In this document: one piece after another, positions 47,254-60,362 of the stretch
How the letters are laid out: each line of letters opens with the position of its first letter
Numbering within the stretch: the stretch's first letter is position 1
DNA from: Parascedosporium putredinis
Lineage: Eukaryota > Ascomycota > Sordariomycetes > Microascales > Microascaceae
DNA length: 64,000 nucleotides
Reading direction: 5' to 3'
Assembly (NCBI GenBank): GCA_949357655.1
Contig: CASHTG010000015.1
Location: 1,240,001-1,304,000, forward strand
Notes under the pieces: model-generated
Database searches by the model: none
What the model saw: only the letters and a program-made list of their open reading frames with translations
What the model was told of the DNA's origin: nothing
Program-made: the position numbers and the translations under genes

Positions 47254-49989
47254 TTAAGCTAGATAGCGATAGGTGGGAGCCGATGCTTCCTCCACGCGCT
47301 CCAAGTAATCACGGGCGATCAGATCCTCGATGCGCCGCTTGATCATGGGAAGCTCCGGCTTGAATCGGCCAACAAGTTGGTCCAGAACTTCTGTAATGAG
47401 CTGAGTGTGCATCAGCTGCTTTCGTTGCCTAAAAAGTGGTTGAACAAGGAAATAAAAGTTAGATTTCCACTTCTGGACTACGCGGGTGTGGTGGGTGAGA
47501 CAATGGGAAATCGCAACATACTTCATGATTCGGACAACGGCGGCATCGATCAAATGCGATCTAGTCTGGTCTGCCTTGGCAGTTGTTGTCTTTCTTTCCT
47601 CCTCACCCTCGACCTTGGAGACTGACGTGATGGTGGGAGCCTTGATCTTGATGGTCTTGCTCGCAAAGGTGTTGTTGAACTTGAAGCGGTCTCCGGGCTT
47701 TACCGTCTTGTTCGCAGGGTCCTTTACAAGGACTCGGCATTTTGGAACTACGCTGAGTGACGTGAGGGTCCTCGCGAGATCGGCGACTGGTATGTTGGTC
47801 TTCGCTTGTATTTCCTCGAATAAGAGCGATTCGCCATCGTCAAGGTCATTGAACAGCATCAGCACAATCATGCCGTATGTGGCTACATTGATCTCGTACC
47901 GCCTCTCACGTGCTAGGACACCGGACTTGCCCGGAATGGGAGGAAATGTGCACCGTATATCTGCGGAGCCGAGGGTGCCCACCCAGGTAAGCTTCCTACC
48001 GATACGATTCTGGAGATAATGCTGCTTGACGCTATCCTGCAGCTTCCGGATATCTTCGGGATAGGTGCATGGGACGACGTCGCCGCTCCCAATCTGGGTC
48101 GAACGTCCCATGACCTCGGAGGGCCAATTGTTGGTCGTGAGGATGCTGACAGAGATGTCAATCTTGCTTGCATCCTCTTCCATTGTGCGCATCTGGTCAC
48201 GGTAATTTGCGGTGAACTCGGCCGAAGTATCCAAGTCTCGAAGCATGCCCTCAAACTTGAAGGCAAACTGGTTACCAAACTCTTGCTTCATTCGCAAGAT
48301 GAGCTGCTTTTCGACCTCATGACTTTCTGACTTGGAGTGCAGGAGGCGGCGAGCTAGATGCCTCTGGTAGTAGCGTTCAAACATGTCCATGTCTAGGAGA
48401 TAGCGGATGAGGGCAATGGCCTTTTCGAGGATAGTGTCGACTTCAGCCTCCGTCTTGTCACGGATGCCCCTGCGTAAGCTGTCGTCAACGAAGAGTGAGA
48501 CGTATTCGGAGGAACGATCAAATGAATTGATAAAAGAAGAAAAACTCTTGGTGATGGCGGTCTGTATAGAGAGGTCCCCTTGGAAACATTCGGACCATAT
48601 CTTGTCGAACTTATCCTTGAGACTCAACACATCGTCGACCCACTTGATGGCCGCGGCCGTTTGCTGAGCCGAGGCCGTCAGCTGCGCTGGCTTGGAGCGA
48701 CTGGCGCCGCCAGCTTCGTCGCCCTTGTCGTCCTCTCCCTGAGCGGGAGCGGCAGGGGCAGAAAAGTCGGTCGCCTGCAGGACGCGTTGGATCTCTCGTC
48801 CGAGCTCGACAATGTGGCTCTGCAGCACTCGAACGACCTTTTCCTTGTTCGTGTCCTCGGGGCCGGCGAGGGTGTACAAGATAGAGAGCTCCTCCATTTT
48901 GTCGTTATTGACGAGCCACCGGAGGCCTGTGTCAAGAGCGAGGAACTCTTCGAGGTGCTTGCTAACCAGTTCGTCGACGACGAGCTGGACTAGCTTGTCG
49001 TGGGATTCGGAGTGGATGGCGGTACGGCAACGCTGACTCTCCTCCTGCAACCTGGCGGGCGTGTGGTGGACCCAGGCGGTGAAATCCCCTGGGATAGAAG
49101 GCGTTGCGCTTCACTTGCGTAAAATTCTCTTGTTGAGCGCAGAAGCTCCGGCTCGAAACGGGTAAGATACAACCTCTCGTGCCTCAGCTCCTGGTCCGTC
49201 TCATACAGACCGTCCAAGATCGCGATGCAATTCCTAATCAGGACACGATCGATAATATCGCCCGTGCGCTCCATCTCGATCTGGTCGATAAGTACCGAGA
49301 CCAACAGATCCATTATGCTCATACCGTTAACTTCGGTCTTCAAAATACCGTCGCGGTACATGCCAATCGTGGTTGTGAATACAGGTGGGTAGTTTGCGAC
49401 CTCGGAGCAACTCTTGTCCATGTACATTAATATATCCGCAACCATGTTCATCGAGGTTTCGTGATCGATCCACGTGTCTCTTAGCAGTTTTAGGAACGCC
49501 TGGCCTAGTTGGCGGCGCTCGTTGACTGAGGTTGTGGTATCGGCGAGGGTGGTGACAAGATCGGGGGTGATGAAGTCGAGCATCTTCTTTGCAACATTGT
49601 TGCCGAGCCATTCCCCTCAAACTCCTTGACCCGGCTGTATAGCTCCGGGCCCTTCTTCATAATGACAATCTTGTACCCAACGCGGTAGAGTTGTTCGTAC
49701 TGCCAATTCGAGGCATTCTTCTGGTGGATGTCGGTCATGGCATCTCTGAGTGTCGTCCAGCTTGTTTCAAAGTAATCCTTGCCTCCTTCTTGGCCCGTCG
49801 TTGGAGTCTGCGCGTCACCTGGTTAGTGCAGGTCTATTCCCGCTCAGCTTTTGTACGGTGGGGAAGAGAAAAGGGATGGAGGGATGGAGGGAAGGGTGAC
49901 ATGGGTGACAAGTCCTGGGAGATTTCGTACTCTAGTGATGCGTCGAGGGGGTCTGATCCTCCCCTCGCGCCTCCCCGAGCAGGTATCAT
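47254..49989 (-). CDS. CUL3: Cullin-3, scaffold of BTB-type ubiquitin ligases
   Basis: Cullin-3 links BTB-domain substrate adaptors to the RING protein Rbx1. Three exons read 49989-49931, 49807-47522 and 47428-47254, giving 840 residues after repair. Conserved parts include the N-terminal helical repeats (ETSWTTLRDAMTDIHQKNAS, QYEQLYRVGYKIVI), the cullin-homology region (MDMFERYYQRHLARRLL, RMKQEFGNQFAFKFEGMLRD) and the winged-helix C-terminus (MIKRRIEDLIARDYLERV). The Nedd8 acceptor lysine lies in VVRIMK, about residue 783; the intron at 47521-47429 splits that codon. The short first exon encodes a Gly/Arg-rich start ending RIRPPRR, typical of Cul3. Three single-base losses occur: the C4 run 49961-49964, one A at about 49610 and the C4 run 49086-49089. 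The exon 1 assignment is the least certain part. Confidence 0.94.
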
Positions 49990-51025
49990 GATGTGCGGCC
50001 GCCAGACTCTTGATCGAGGAGGTATGGGTAAGGGCAACACCGCAGCAGGTGGTGCGGGGAGACGGCGCGCAGAGAAACCCGAGAAACAGGAGTCGTGATG
50101 ATTATATGAGGAGAGCTCGAGGTCGTCGGCGAAGGGAAGGAGAGTGTCGAGGATTACCGCGTGCAAGGGACTAGCAAATCTTCCTCGGCAGCTTTAAAAC
50201 ATCTAAAGAGAAAGGAAAGTCAGCACCATATATTTCTGGTTAGATCCCAGGACTTGCGGTAGGTTTAAAGCGACACACGACAGACCAGTGCTCTGAGTAG
50301 GTTGACGACGAGCAGTACATGTAAACACACCTTGAACTTGGGCAAAAGCGAGATTCCGGGGGTATGGCAGGGCGCAGATCGCGTGTTAGAGCGAGGGTGG
50401 GGTGGGGGTGGGGGTATAACGTCGAAAGAAGCTTGAAAATAAGGAACCGAGAGATTAAAGGAAGCTTTTCGAGGGGAAAATCAACATTGCCACCGAGTCC
50501 TGGGTAGGTAAATCAAACTAGAATAAGATGGTGGGGTAAATGTGAAATCCAAGTGGGAATATTCGCGAGGAGAGGCCTGTGATATATGCTCCCTTCTGCA
50601 GCTCAATGCGCAGTGCAGACAATGGGACTTGGGGAGGAGGGGTTTATCGATAAGACAAGGCTTCCTTCCTTGTGAAGCGCCTCTTTGTCTTTTGTCTTTT
50701 TTCTTTTTCTTTTTCTTTTTCTTTTTCGTTTGGCAGGTTCGCACCAATGCGATGGGACTTGGCCGTCGCGGTTCGTTGATTACATCAGCAGGCACAAGGA
50801 AATTATCGTCGAGGCCAAAGTAAATGCATCTCCCTCGTGCTTTTTCAGCAGCCAAGAAGGAAAAAGGAAAAGCTAAAAAGCGAACGGCCCATAAGCCTTT
50901 TGGCCCTCACCTCATTTTTTGAGATCCCTGCTTCTGCGACATCGTCTCGTGTAGCTTCTCGTCACACTATCTTGCGTCCCATCGCCTTGATATCATATCG
51001 CGCGGCGCCATCCGCATCACCCATC
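49990..51025. promoter_or_regulatory. Divergent promoter of CUL3 and HEP1, with G-quadruplex motif
   Basis: These 1.0 kb lie between divergent start codons. A G-quadruplex-type motif lies at 50395-50414 (G3-T-G4-T-G5-T-G5, single-base loops) on the plus strand. A CTTTTT hexanucleotide repeat lies at 50696-50726, about 300 bases upstream of the HEP1 start. Promoter placement is inferred from gene orientation. Confidence 0.5.
50696..50726. repeat. CTTTTT microsatellite in the HEP1 upstream region
   Basis: Four perfect CTTTTT units at 50703-50726 are preceded by a CTTTTTT at 50696-50702. Such T-rich pyrimidine tracts are common just upstream of fungal transcription starts. Confidence 0.85.
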
Positions 51026-51577
51026 ATGGCCTCGCGCCTCTCTCCAATCTTGCGCCGAATGCGCCCCGGCGCGATCGCTCCCATCCCCCAAGCCCGCCTC
51101 TGCAACACTGCCCTCTACGGACCGAGCAATCGCCCCTTTACCATCCGTTACGCGCATTCCATCCCGCGGCCCCCACCGTCGCCGGCCAAACCTAACGACG
51201 CCGCCGAAGCTTCTTCGGCCGACTCCTCCATCGCACAGCCCTCGAAAGCCGGCCCAGGGTCCTATCCGGTGCCCAAGCCCATCCCCAACTATTACCAGCT
51301 GCACATTACTTGCGTACCCTGCGGGACACCTTCCGCCCACAACATCTCCAAACAAGGCTACCATCACGGCTCCGTTTTCGTCTCGTGTCCCCAATGCCGC
51401 AACCGCCATGTGATTAGCGATCACCTCAACATCTTTGGTGACCGGAAAGTCACTGTGGAGGATCTCGTCCGTGAAAAAGGGGGCATTGTCCGGAAGGGCA
51501 CCCTCGGGGCGGACGGCGACATCGAGTTTTGGCCAGAGGAGGATGCTGCGTCTGAAACCGACAGTAAAAGCTCCTGA
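51026..51577 (+). CDS. HEP1: Mitochondrial Hsp70 escort protein, DNL zinc finger
   Basis: Hep1 (Tim15/Zim17) keeps mitochondrial Hsp70 soluble in the matrix. This single-exon gene encodes 183 residues and is one of two genes with no frame error. The first 40 residues are basic and serine-rich, fitting a mitochondrial targeting sequence (MASRLSPILRRMRPG). A Pro/Ala/Ser linker follows. The zinc finger starts at YYQLHITCVPCGTPSAHNIS. It has two CxxC pairs (CVPC and CPQC), followed by NRHVISDHLNIF, which corresponds to the DNL-type end. The ATG at 51026 is preferred: upstream in-frame ATGs would add a non-targeting tail. The usual T-R-S triplet after the first CxxC reads T-P-S here. The gene diverges from CUL3. 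Confidence 0.93.
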   Translation: MASRLSPILRRMRPGAIAPIPQARLCNTALYGPSNRPFTIRYAHSIPRPPPSPAKPNDAAEASSADSSIAQPSKAGPGSYPVPKPIPNYYQLHITCVPCGTPSAHNISKQGYHHGSVFVSCPQCRNRHVISDHLNIFGDRKVTVEDLVREKGGIVRKGTLGADGDIEFWPEEDAASETDSKSS

Positions 51578-52282
51578 AAGAGTTGAAATGGGGGAGAGAG
51601 GGAATAAGATGGTGATCGGCGTTTACTGACGTGCTTTGATTCAATGATCATGATACTAAAAGTTTTTCACTTATTGTTGTTTGTTTCCCAGCGCATTTCC
51701 CCCTTTCACTTTTCTTTTTCTTTTCCTTTTTTAGAATAGAGGGAGTTGGGTAGGGGCCAAACACCACTCAACACATTTGTACATCACCTGTATATCATCC
51801 ACATTATAGAGATAGCCTAAGAAGCGATAGAGATAATGAAAAGGGCTCGGAGTAAAGGAGGGCTGGAAGAGAGACCTGTAAGAGAGCTTTGTTCTGGCTC
51901 ATATTTGAGGCTAAGTCGAGGTCGCTAATTTACAAAGGGTTCAATGTTGTATATAATAATATAATATGAGAAAGGGTTTCTACTAACCATGCTGAGGGAG
52001 AGATAAAATATCCAAGTTAACCATGTAACATAGTGCTTCTCTATATTTTCAAGTGAAATATGGTATAATCTATCGTGGGTTACACCTAGAGGCTAACAAA
52101 TGACCATGACAAGGAAAGCAGAACAACAATGGTTCCCTCCCTGCAAAATAAAAGGCTGATATGGATGCGATGTGACACACAAGAGATGGGTAAAAGATAA
52201 AAAAATTCAACAAAAGAAAACCAAAAAGGCTAAAAACCGCGCAGCAGGATATGGCACCCGCGAGGTAGGCGTCAGTCGTAGA
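51578..52282. other. Convergent 3' interval between HEP1 and UTP20
   Basis: About 700 AT-richer bases lie between two converging genes. No coding sequence is visible; both 3' UTRs are expected here. Confidence 0.6.
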
Positions 52283-55200
52283 CTACCAGCCCTTGAACGC
52301 CTGTCTCTGGGACTTGTGCTCCCGGCCCCTAACCTTTCTCCGCTCCTTCTTCTTCTCAAACTTCTTGCGCTTCTCGCGCCCGAACCTCTCCGGATACGCC
52401 ACCGCTCCGATCTTGCGCTTCGCCGATCGCTGCTCTCGCTTCTTTCGCACTCCTTCTCGAATCTCCAAGAGATACCTGCTGTATTCGGCCGTGCCTAGCT
52501 TCTTTTGGAGCGAATCCATGAGGATCTGCGCGCGCACCTTTAAGCCTTCGTACTTGGTCTTGAACTGCTCGTCAGTGGATGACGGCGTCGGGATGAACTT
52601 GTCCGTCAAGTGGTGGAGTGGCACGAGAATGGTCTTGATGGAGCCTCGGACCCGGTCCACGCCGAGGCGGCGACATAGCGTCTCCATCACTTCCATAGCC
52701 GTGACTTTGCCGTTCACTCCCTCAGACTTGGCCGCGCCTTGCTTCCTCAGAATGTACGAGAGCTTCCAGAAGAGGAAGTGCAGGTCTTTCCTGCGTCTGG
52801 TAGAAGTTTTGCCGTCCTCTCCCTCATCCTCGCCTTCGGGTTCTGCTGAGGGGTCATCGTCATCATCGTTGTCGCCGTCCTCTTCTCCCCCTTGTTCTCC
52901 TTCATCCCCATCTTCTTCATTTTCGTCGTCGGAGCCCGAGGCCGCTGGATCCTCCACGTTTTGCGGTAGGCGGGGTCCGAGGAAGATGAGAATCTGTCCT
53001 GCTTCGGTGGCAAGCTCTTCTGGGATGATGGGCGTGCTTAGGATTCTAATGGCCAATCCGGCAATGTCTTCGATATCCGAACTCTGAAGCTCTGCGCCAT
53101 GCTCGCCAACAAGAATCGTGCCACTCTCAGTCTCTCGACTACCAGCTGCGAAATGGAGGAGATAAGTCGCCATCAGCCGGACAGAGTTAAGCCTGACCGA
53201 ATTGTTGCGATGGACCATGCACTGCCGGATAAGCCGCCAGAGTCCGTGGCAATCGGGATGGAAGAGCGTGCTCGGAAACTTGTTCGTGACGATGCGAAGG
53301 GCATCAATTGTCGTGTTGGTAGTTTCACCATCGGTGTCCTTGTTCGCGTTTTCGGTGCTGAGAAGGCCCTCGATGCGATCAAGAAGCAACCGTAGGTCTT
53401 TTTCGTTCTTAGTGGCTCGCTCGCTCGCATCAAAGTAAAAACCAAAAGTCTGGAGGGCAAGCATAGACACCGCCAGATTATCTTCGTTTGCAAGCCACGA
53501 ACGCAAAAGCGTGAGGAACTTTTGCGTCTGCTCTTTATCGGCCTTCTTGAAGATTTGCTTGATCAATTCTCCGCCGGCTTGCCGGCATTTTTCGCTGTCA
53601 TCGTTGGCCACAACAAAGACGAGGGGTAGGAAGCAGGTGGAGACAATCTCTTGAACAAAATCGTCGGCGGATTTGAGAAGGAGGAGGTGAATAACTTCCA
53701 TCACGGAGAGACGTCCTCCCTCCCGATCGTACTTGAGATTGGCAATGATAAAGTTGACTTGCTTCGCCCACCGGGCCTTCTTTTGAGGATAATCACGAAG
53801 GAACTGGAAAAAGGCACCTCTGGCGAGGTCTCTCGTTTCCTTGTCGTCGTTGGTAATCATGATAGTGCCAACGTAGTCGAGGATATCATAGACAGAGGCC
53901 GTCTCAATCTTCCGGTCTAGGACACACCGAAGGAAGCTGAAAGTGACGGACCGGTATTGGGGATCTGTCAGGTCGTCCTTGAGCTTCTGCACCAACATAT
54001 CCACGGCCGCATCCTTCACAACCACGTCCTTTCTCTCTCGGAGAACAATGGAAATAAGCTTTAGGGCTGCTTGGGAGAGTTCCGAGGTGGTCGAGGAAGA
54101 CGTCCCAATGGCCTTTGTGGCCTCCTTTACCGCGACCTTGTATAGGCCGCTCGTATCGGAATTCACAAAGGGAACCTTGACGATGACGTTGAGCAGTTTG
54201 AAAGTCGAAGTCTTCACCTCCGCCTCGCCGTCCATGACAGCGTCGCCCAAAATCGGGATGAATCCCGTGATGTTGGCCGCGTTGCGGAGACTGTCGTGCT
54301 TTTTCCATACCGCACGGAGAATGTCAAAGGCAAAGCGCACAAGTTTATACGTGTGCTTGTTCGTAATGGAGCGCTCGCCGCTCTTCTTCGCTTGCTTCTG
54401 AATGAGGTACCTCTTTACCCTCGGGTCCATCTTGGGGGTCTGGACGGCCTTTTCCGCCTTGTACACCTCCTGGACCACCTCGTAGCAGAATACCAAGGTA
54501 TCTCGGCTTTCTGCGGCTGGGTTATGGAGGAGACCACTTGTGATTCTTGACAGAAGCGAGTCAATCTTGCGCACGATGCGCAGATCAACCTTTTGAAGCA
54601 GGAGGGCTTGGATGGGCCGTATCAGATCAACGAGATGGGCCACGGAGGCGGTTTTCGCAATGAGCTCCATGGAATCCTGACTCTTACTGCCCTTGATTTC
54701 CTTCATCTGGGTTGTGTATTCCTCGGCATCCTTTTCCTGGCCAGTGACGCCAAAGACATCATCCATGATCACGTTAACAATCGGCACCAAGCAGTAGTCG
54801 AGGCTCCCTGACCGATTTCGGGAACGATCGCTAAAAGGATAGAGTGCATCGTATAGGAGAGAACATGGAGCTGGTAACCTCTCCTCAGAGCACCTCGGAG
54901 TTCTTTGAGGACAAAGCCAAAGTACTGCGGCCCAAGAATGAGCGAAATCTTGACGAGCGTATCTCTTGCCATGTCTCGCGAGTCATCCGCTTTACTTCGC
55001 AAGATGTGGCTGATGTCGGTGAGAACCGCTGCCAATCTCAAGTCCATCTCCTCAGGGGGAGGATCTTGAGAAGCTTGACAATGATAACGCCCACAGGCAC
55101 ACGGAAACTGACCTCGGACTCATCCTTTTCGTGTAGGTGCTTCAGGAGGGGCGGTAGATAGTTTTGGATAATGTCGTACGTGAGCTTTTCACTTCCGGGA

Positions 55201-58200
55201 ATCGTCTGGCCTAGCCGCTTAGTAGTCTTGGCGGAGTCCTCTTGAGGCGCATCCAAGTCCATCGAATCAACAGCCGCAGGCTCACCGACCTCCAACAACG
55301 GATCGACAAAGCGACCAAGGAGACGGATTAGAGCCTTTTGGTGTTCGGGCTTCGACGAGATATAGCTTAGATAACGCTGCAAGATGGAACGGTAATGTTT
55401 CCAGTCCAGTGATGCAGCCAGGTTACCGATGACAGTGGTGGCTTGCGCGCCGAGTCCGTGGTCATCAGCACGCTCCTCTCGACCAAAGATGAAATGTTCT
55501 AGAACGGGAATGAAGAAGTGCGCTATGTTCTGGCTACCCATCTCCTTCTTGGCATTGGCCAGTTGCAGCATATTGAGCGCTTCGAGCTGTCTCGAAGTGG
55601 CAGGGCTCAGAATATTAAAGAAGAACTGAGGCTCTGAGCTCTCTTCGTCCGTCTCGTCCAATAACGCGCTCAGGTCGGACACGGCGGGCCATTGCGCCAT
55701 TCGAGAGATCAATCGGCCCATTACGCGGAGATATTCGCGCCGCACAGTATCGGAGGTCTCACGCGCACCACTGTACATGGCCGGTAGAAGCACGTCCTTT
55801 AACTGTTGTTCGAAAGCCGCTCGCATCTTCTCATCCGTGCACGAAGCAGCGTCATTGATGTACTGCCGAATTGCGTCGGCCGAGTTAGACGAGAGGATGT
55901 TGAACTCCTCGTCCACTTGGATGTAGAATAGGAGGTTGTGAAGTAGCGCTAGCCACTGATGTGCGGTAAAGGGCACCTCGCGCGGCGCCGAGAGAGCGTT
56001 GAGCGTCTTTAGGCGTCTGTCGTAATCTGGTTGGCCTATGCGCCCTTCTGCAAAAGAGTTGAGCTCCGTGCACAGCTCGGCAGACTCCTGGAGGGAGGGA
56101 TCCTTTTGTGCGAGCACTAGGAAGACACGGCATAACGAGTCTCGATTCTCCTGGTCCTTGAAGTAGCTAAAGAGAGACGCGACCGAGACATGAATCTTGC
56201 CAATGAGCTCCGGAGACGAAGACGAGCTCGACAGCGGCTCTTGGAACTGGACAAAGCGTTCGAGAACAAGAATGATGCGCCCCTTGGTTTTAGGGCTGAC
56301 CCGACGAGCTGGCTGGGCGAGGAACTTTGTGGCGAGCTCAAGGACGCCTTGGACATTCTGCGTGTTATCAACGATGGGAGAGATCTCGATGATAGTTTCG
56401 ACGCAATTCTCTAGGAGCTCATTGCCGAGATTTGGCGTCTCTAGAAGGCCAGTGATGTTCGTAAGCAGCCTCTCAAGGGCAGGCTTCAGAAGTTCTTCTT
56501 GGATAAGGTCGTTATTCGCAGATTCGGAGGCTGGCGCTACGGCAAGGCCAATGAGGTTTCTGAGAATGCTCAAGACGAAGACCTTGACCTCGGGCTTGCC
56601 CTTTTCTACCGCCAACGATTCTACAAGTTGTGGGACAATCCTCCCATCTAGAGAGAGGAAAATGGACTCTCTAGGAAGAGCCGAGAGCGTGAAAACAAGT
56701 TGCAGCAATCCGGATACACCTTGGGCAGTTTCAACTGGGAGCTTTTCGATGCGAGGGCTGATGAGTTCTTTGACGATCAGATCACCATACGGTGTCCAAT
56801 CGTACCCAGTAGCATTGCGCAAGAGAGCCACGAGACACTTCAGACCCGTCGTTCTAGCTACTCGTAGAAGAGACGTGTTGCTGATCTGTTCCTCACCATC
56901 GTCCGAGCTTGAATCCTGGTCATCTTGACCCGCTTGCTGTAGTTGGCGCGCGGCGTAAACCAAGCAGTATAATATGGACTTGAGCAGGGTCTCCATGTGG
57001 GGAGAACGCCGGCGCCCAACTCAGAGACGAAGGATGCCATCATATTCAAGAAACCCACTTGGCGTCGAATAGGCACCACTTCTAGATCCACATCAGGCGC
57101 CGTATTGCCGGAGCCGTCGATTACGCTGACATTGCGAAGACCACCGACGGCAATGTCGAGGAACTGCCCAAGACTCTGCGTATCCAAACTCCTCAAAACG
57201 GCAAGTCGGATAGCGTGGAGGCCATGACGACCGCTCGCGCCCTTCTTTCTAATGGTCCGACCATAGAGTAGGCGCAGGAGGATTGGCATCACCTCTGAAC
57301 GGTGTTCGGGCCGGATACGGGGCTCCTCTCCTTGGAAAAGCAACGTGAGCTCGTCCTTGAAGCGTGGTTCTTCCAAAAGGTATTCGAGGTTTTCATGATA
57401 AGGCTTGACACCTTCCTGCTTCCAAGTGAAGAGTGCTTTCAAAGCGAGCTTCTGCACATCAGCATCGCCATTTTCCATCTGGCGCAGGAGGGCTTCGTAA
57501 ACCGGTTCGTGATTGTAAAGGACCCTGGGGTTCACAAATTGGCCAAATACACCAAGGATCGCTTTCCGATCAGCAAGAGACCACCCTTTGGCAGCCTGAG
57601 GCTCTTCTTCAGAGTCTGAAGTGTCGGGTGCGTCATCGCTAGCGGCGGCCCAGGAGAGGAAGAAGGGGACAAAGAGACGCGATCTTTTCTCGGCTAGCCT
57701 TGGGATAGCGGATAAAGCCTTCAGTGCTTGCGCCCGAGCGTTTGGTGAGTGAGGCTCGACAGTATATTGCTGCTCATCGAAAGATTTGAGGGTGGTGTCG
57801 AAGGGGTTCTGAATGATGCCATAGAATTGGTCCGAAAGCGCCTCAAGGTGCTGGATATTTTTACACTCGAAATCAGAGACGAATTTTCCGGCACCATTTC
57901 CACCTAGCTGCTGAGGGCCAGCCCACCTTGGCGAGGGGACATTGAGCCACTCGAATGCAAGCTTAGCCACCGTGTCTTCACCTGTCTTGGTTTGAGTGAC
58001 TTGCTGTAGCGCCTCCAGGGCGCCATCCCAGACAGGTGCCATCTTGACGTTTAACATGCCAAACAAGAAGGATGGCACAGCAAGCGACATCCACGGATCT
58101 TCGATAAATGAGGAATAAGAAGCGCCAAGCTTTCTCAAATGCATGGCAATCTTGCGACTGTTAGAAAGCTCGACCGAGGTCTCTTCGATCTCAAGCATAG

Positions 58201-60362
58201 TCTCGGTGGGGTAATTTGACCGAGAGCTGGTTCCTTCGAGCTCGGATAGGACTTTGAGGGAGACAAGGCGGAGTTCATGAGACGGGCTCGCCAGGTTCCC
58301 GATCAAGGACATGATTGTGGTGTCGTCATCAGAAGACTGAGAATCGTCGCTGCTAGAATCCTGCACGAGCTGAGCTGGCGTTTTAGACTGACGGATAAAT
58401 GTTAGGTAGGATTCTAAAAACCCTACGGAACGGTGGAACCTAGGGACGGCAGCTCGCAAAGAGGGCCTAGGCCTCCATCCACACTGCCGGCAGCCGCGCT
58501 CATGCGAAGATATGCATGGAGGCCCTGGCTGACAATAAAGTGGACCTCGTCGGATGCCAAAGTGCACGACGGCCGTAACGCGAGCTTGAGTTTTCGAAGC
58601 AGAAGCTCCGCAATGCGGGCATCCGTGGAAGGGTGTACTCCAGCGGACTCCAGAACTCTAAGGAGGGCGGCATATTTCGGTAGGCATCGGTCTCGCCAAG
58701 TCTGAGGATCCTTGTCATAGACACCTCGTTCGGGGAAAGGGGACACTTCAAGTTTCTCAAACTTGGAAACGATATGGTCTTGCCATTGCCGAGGCAGATT
58801 GAACACCTCCTTGTCACCAGCAGTGGGGATGGAGCGGGACTGGGCCATGCGGCTGATGTAGATGCATAGCAAATCTTCGTTCTCATGGTCCGACCAGTTG
58901 CTCACGATGAACCTGGAGGGCGAGGGGGTGTTTAATTAGCAAAGAACAACAGGTAGATAGGATGTTGCAATAACGAACCCTTGGAAGCTGCCCAAAAGAG
59001 GCTTTTAAATCTGACGGGATCCAGATCCGAGAAGTAGGCACAGAAGGGAATGTACCAACTCCTAAACGGATCCCTAGAAAGTGTAGTGGTGAGGGAGATA
59101 ATGGAGGGTGTGAGGGCGTGAACCGGCGCATATAGCCAAACGATGGCGATGTTGATCATGACATATTTCCAGAACTGTTGCCTGGTATCGTCTTGCCCAG
59201 CATCCTCCCATCGTGCGGGTGTGGTCAAGAGACCCATCAGGGACTGCACTAGGGTTTCCCAGTCATCGACCCGGGAGCCTTTGCGCACCCCGGAAAGTGT
59301 ACCGATCATCCTCACAAGATGTACGTTGGGGTACTTGCTGCCTTCCGGGCTGTTGCTCTCTGTTGCAGTTGACTTTGAGAATTCGCATATGACTTCTGAG
59401 ATTGGTTTCATGTTTGCGGCATCCGAGTGGTGTATGATGCTAGTCAGGACCCCGCAAGTCACATTTGTCCATATCGGGACATCTACTAAGTTGAAGTCTT
59501 GAGGCGGAATAGACCTCAAGAGTGCCGTAAAAATGGCCGGCCCGGTGGAGTGAATAGTGTGGCCCGTTCCCTTGATTGCCTCGGCGTACATGGTCATCAA
59601 CCCGTCCTGGAAAAGCTCAAGCTGGCGGGAACCACTTGCTTCGTAGAGATCCTTCCGTGTATGTTCCACTATAAGAGGAAGAGCAGTTGCTCGGTGATTC
59701 GGCGCGGCAGCCTTCTTGATAAGAAAACTCATGGCTTCAGCCGCAAACCTAGCGATATGCGGCGGCCGCTTCGCCTTGCCCAAAAGGGGAGACACGACAT
59801 CGTAGGTTGGTCTAAGATCGGGCGTCAACAGCTTGTAAAGCCGCTTGAATAGAAAGGCGAGAGCAGTAAAAGTCCACTCAATCACCTCGACGGGTTGAGG
59901 TTTGCTCGCGATGTCAACGATCAGCTGGAGGGCGGTGGGGTAGTATTTTTCGAAACGCGGACCAAGGTCCCTAGCGAATGCCGTGAGAAGATCGAGGAGG
60001 GGTTCTAGGCTCTCCTTGTCCTGTTCGGAGATATGTTGGACGAAAAGCTGCATAATACGCTCTTCGAAATGGAGGATCTGGGGAAGACTCTCTGAGATGG
60101 GGATAGCTCCTCTCTTGAAGGAGACAAAGGTCTTGGATATGTTGAGCTCGTTCCATCTTTGAAGCCCATTGTTAAGATACGAGGTAGTGGTTGAGACATC
60201 TTCGGTTTCGAGATCGTGCCGGCGCACTTTCTTGAGGGGATCGAGGGTATGGAGTTTCGAGATCTTGGTCGTAAACGACTCCCACCGGTGGTTCTTGTGA
60301 GGAGCGGCATTCTTGACGCCTCGCCTCGCCTTTTGAATGCGGCCTGAGGAATTGGCAGGCAT
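52283..60362 (-). CDS. UTP20: U3 snoRNP / SSU processome component Utp20 (DRIM)
   Basis: Utp20 is a very large HEAT-repeat protein of the small-subunit processome, needed for 18S rRNA maturation in the nucleolus. Two exons read 60362-58979 and 58912-52283, giving 2672 residues after repair, within the family range. The N-terminus (HKNHRWESFTTKISKL, then DPLKKVRRHDLE) is Utp20-typical. Helical repeats fill the middle. An acidic stretch (SGSDDENEEDGDEGEQGGEE) lies near the C-terminus. The end is very basic (AVAYPERFGREKRKKFEKKK, then AFKGW). Five single-base losses are needed: GGG at 58978-58980 at the intron, GGG at 58443-58445, G4 at 56999-57002, G5 at 55055-55059 and CCC at 54806-54808. Without repair the gene looks like four or five fragments, but sequence resumes without a gap each time. 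It diverges from the DRN1 homologue. Confidence 0.95.
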
